This document shows, one piece after another, positions 6,217-7,324 of a stretch of DNA of 7,324 nucleotides. Position 1 is the first letter of the stretch; the number at the start of each line of letters is the position of its first letter. Both the position numbers and the translations under genes were made by a program. Origin of the DNA: Planctomycetota bacterium (GTDB lineage: Bacteria > Planctomycetota > PLA2 > JAEUHO01); assembly GCA_029213105.1 (NCBI GenBank), contig JARGNS010000185.1, positions 1 through 7,324 of the forward strand, in the 5' to 3' direction. The notes under the pieces are model-generated. The model made no database searches. It was given only the letters and a program-made list of their open reading frames with translations, and was not told the origin of the DNA.

Positions 6217-6435
6217 CTGCAGTACTACATCCGCCAACAACGCAAGCACGTCGCGGGTCCGTTCGACCTCCTCGTCATCCAGGGCTGGGTCAAGGAAGGC
6301 AAGGTCCGCGAGGAGATGGAGTTCTCCGAGGACGGCCACGAGTGGATGCTCGGCATCGAGATGGTCGAGCTGTTCGGGGATCGCCGCACGCGGCCCCCGT
6401 CGCGTCCTCGCCGTCGGAAGCTGCGCCGCATCTAG
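6217..6435 (+). CDS. GYF_2-domain mini-protein, probable CTG start
   Basis: This is a 72-residue protein made of almost nothing but one GYF_2-like (DUF4339-type) domain at about residues 2-53. It shows the expected opening QYYIR, then GPFDLLVIQGWVKEGKV and a closing acidic and aromatic segment FSEDGHEWMLG. The family pattern is aromatic-Tyr-Ile/Val near the N-terminus, GPF about ten residues later, then a helix with Gly-Lys and a Trp near the end; all are present here. These domains are thought to mediate protein-protein contacts by binding short peptides and often sit at the N-terminus of membrane proteins; here it stands alone. A basic tail RRTRPPSRPRRRKLRR follows. No signal peptide or membrane segment is seen, so the protein is likely cytoplasmic. 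The start is set by the strong Shine-Dalgarno site and by the domain beginning at once after the CTG. A GTG at 6112 would give 107 residues but adds sequence that matches nothing. The biological role is unknown. Confidence 0.75.
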   Translation: MQYYIRQQRKHVAGPFDLLVIQGWVKEGKVREEMEFSEDGHEWMLGIEMVELFGDRRTRPPSRPRRRKLRRI

Positions 6436-6464
6436 TCGGGCCCCCGCGACGAGGGCTCCGTCGC

Positions 6465-6470
6465 TAGAAT
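6465..6470 (+). promoter_or_regulatory. Possible -10 box before the last gene
   Basis: TAGAAT (5 of 6 to TATAAT) stands out in a GC-rich gap of 57 bases between the GYF_2 gene and the start at 6493. Transcription would start about 6477. No recognisable -35 box lies at the proper distance, so support is limited. Confidence 0.35.
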
Positions 6471-6481
6471 CCCGGTCCCCC

Positions 6482-6486
6482 GGGAG
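6482..6486 (+). promoter_or_regulatory. Shine-Dalgarno site of the last gene
   Basis: GGGAG lies six bases before the ATG at 6493, a normal spacing. It supports this start together with the signal peptide that follows. Confidence 0.6.
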
Positions 6487-6492
6487 ACCTCG

Positions 6493-7324
6493 ATGCCTCG
6501 ACGCGCCCTCGTGCCCCTGCTCGCCCTGCTGATCCTGGTCTGCCCGACGTGGGTGCATGCCGAGGACGACGACCCGAGTGGCGCCGTGCCGGCGAGTCCC
6601 ATGAAGGTCTTCCGCTCCGTGCTCGACCAGCGCGCGCGCATGATCACCGTGCCCCTGCACGAGGACATGTGGCTGGCCTACGACGCGACCCACTGCGGGC
6701 TCTACCGGGCCTGGACCGGGGATGTGAAGTTCGACGGCGCCGTGTACACGACCGTGCATGGGCCGCAGCCGACCGCGCGCGGCGCGGACTACATCCACGA
6801 CGGCGCCGAGGCGGTCTGGTTCATCCGCCGCGGCGGGACGCCGCAGCCCACGACGACGCGCTTCCGTGGCTACCGCATCGAGGACGGCGTCGTCACCCTG
6901 CACTGGGAGGTGAGCGGGGCCGGGGCCCGGCTCAAGGTGCGTGAGACCCCGAGCTTCGAGACCGAGGCCGACGGCCGGCCCGTGCTCATCCGGCGCTTCG
7001 CCGTGCAGCGTGCCCGCGGCGGTGCCGCGCTCATCCTGCGCTCGCGGGTGAAGGGCTGCACGCGCTTCGAGGACATCACGACCGATGGCGAGATCAGCCT
7101 GGCGACGCCCGGCACGGCGGAGCCCGATGGCAAGGCGGAGCCCGATGGCAAGGCGCTGGTCCCGATGGAGGCGCTGATCACGCTCCCCGCCGGTAGCCAG
7201 AAGTACGTGCGCTACGCCTTCGACAAGCCGCGCGTCGTCGCGGCGGCGGAAGCGCAGGCCCAGGCGGCCGCCGCCACGGCCGCGGCCGAGCGCAAGGAGG
7301 AGGGCACGGCGGAGCCCGAGCCCG
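6493..7324 (+). CDS. Secreted protein with planctomycete-type GAVYTTVHGPQP domain, N-terminal part (runs off the window)
   Basis: At least 277 codons are open to the window end with no stop. Residues 1-23 form a signal peptide: Arg3-Arg4, a Leu/Ile/Val core, and likely cleavage after VHA before EDDD. A beta-rich domain covers about 37-240, with FRSVLDQRARMITVPL, MWLAYD (59-64), LYRAWTG and the signature FDGAVYTTVHGPQP (80-93). From my knowledge of such sequences, this signature occurs near the N-terminus of very large secreted PVC-group proteins that continue into c-type cytochrome, sorbosone-dehydrogenase-like or ThuA-like domains. None of these downstream modules is inside the window, so the enzyme type cannot be named. 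A duplicated AEPDGK (209-220) lies in a surface loop. The visible part ends in an Ala/Gln/Glu-rich linker (about 247-277), which suggests another domain follows. The product is expected in the periplasm or outside the cell. Gene and export are secure; function is tentative. Confidence 0.8.
   Translation, partial: MPRRALVPLLALLILVCPTWVHAEDDDPSGAVPASPMKVFRSVLDQRARMITVPLHEDMWLAYDATHCGLYRAWTGDVKFDGAVYTTVHGPQPTARGADYIHDGAEAVWFIRRGGTPQPTTTRFRGYRIEDGVVTLHWEVSGAGARLKVRETPSFETEADGRPVLIRRFAVQRARGGAALILRSRVKGCTRFEDITTDGEISLATPGTAEPDGKAEPDGKALVPMEALITLPAGSQKYVRYAFDKPRVVAAAEAQAQAAAATAAAERKEEGTAEPEP
7117..7152 (+). repeat. Perfect 18-bp tandem duplication encoding AEPDGK twice
   Basis: gcggagcccgatggcaag occurs twice back to back (7117-7134 and 7135-7152). 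The duplication keeps the frame and inserts six residues in a probable loop of the secreted protein. A related string, ggcacggcggagcccga, seen at 7111-7127, recurs at 7303-7319 near the window end. Confidence 0.85.

Noticed and set aside
6447..6463. CGACG/CGTCG hairpin as terminator of the GYF_2 gene
   Set aside because: The stem is only five pairs and no T-run follows.
6016..6903. Minus-strand open frame of 295 codons
   Set aside because: It lies opposite the GYF_2 gene and the secreted protein, both supported by ribosome binding sites and domain motifs.

Overview
This is a GC-rich window of about 7.3 kb. All supported genes lie on the plus strand. The organism is most likely a high-GC member of the Planctomycetota or a related PVC lineage. 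This is inferred from three things: large secreted proteins with SdrD-B-like domains, a GYF_2-type mini-protein, and the N-terminal domain of the last gene, whose GAVYTTVHGPQP signature I associate with giant secreted planctomycete cytochrome/dehydrogenase-like proteins. Other high-GC phyla such as Myxococcota or Acidobacteriota cannot be excluded from the sequence alone.

Layout. Bases 1-145 are an upstream region with a good ribosome binding site. Bases 146-2151 encode a secreted, multi-domain SdrD-B/Cna-B-like surface protein. Its reading frame is broken near 1811-1818, so the cysteine-containing C-terminus and a strongly basic Ser-Gly-Lys-Ser repeat tail are read in another frame. Bases 2242-5844 encode a signal-peptide-bearing protein of 1200 residues: a long TPR-like helical region followed by an intact CHAT (caspase-like) peptidase domain with a His/Cys dyad. 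A palindromic element of 172 bp (5845-6016), which looks like a MITE, directly abuts the TAG stop codon of the CHAT gene, and TAG is repeated on its far side. After a short unannotated leader comes a GYF_2 mini-protein (6217-6435), which appears to use a CTG start behind a very good Shine-Dalgarno sequence. The window ends inside a large secreted protein (from 6493).

How the genes may work together. Three of the four proteins carry Sec-type signal peptides, so this is largely an envelope or extracellular locus. The most intriguing pairing is an exported TPR-CHAT protease candidate directly downstream of an exported, multi-domain, basic-tailed surface protein. A protease/substrate or protease/partner relationship is conceivable but is only an inference from adjacency. 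The GYF_2 protein and the last gene look like separate units beyond the inserted palindromic element.
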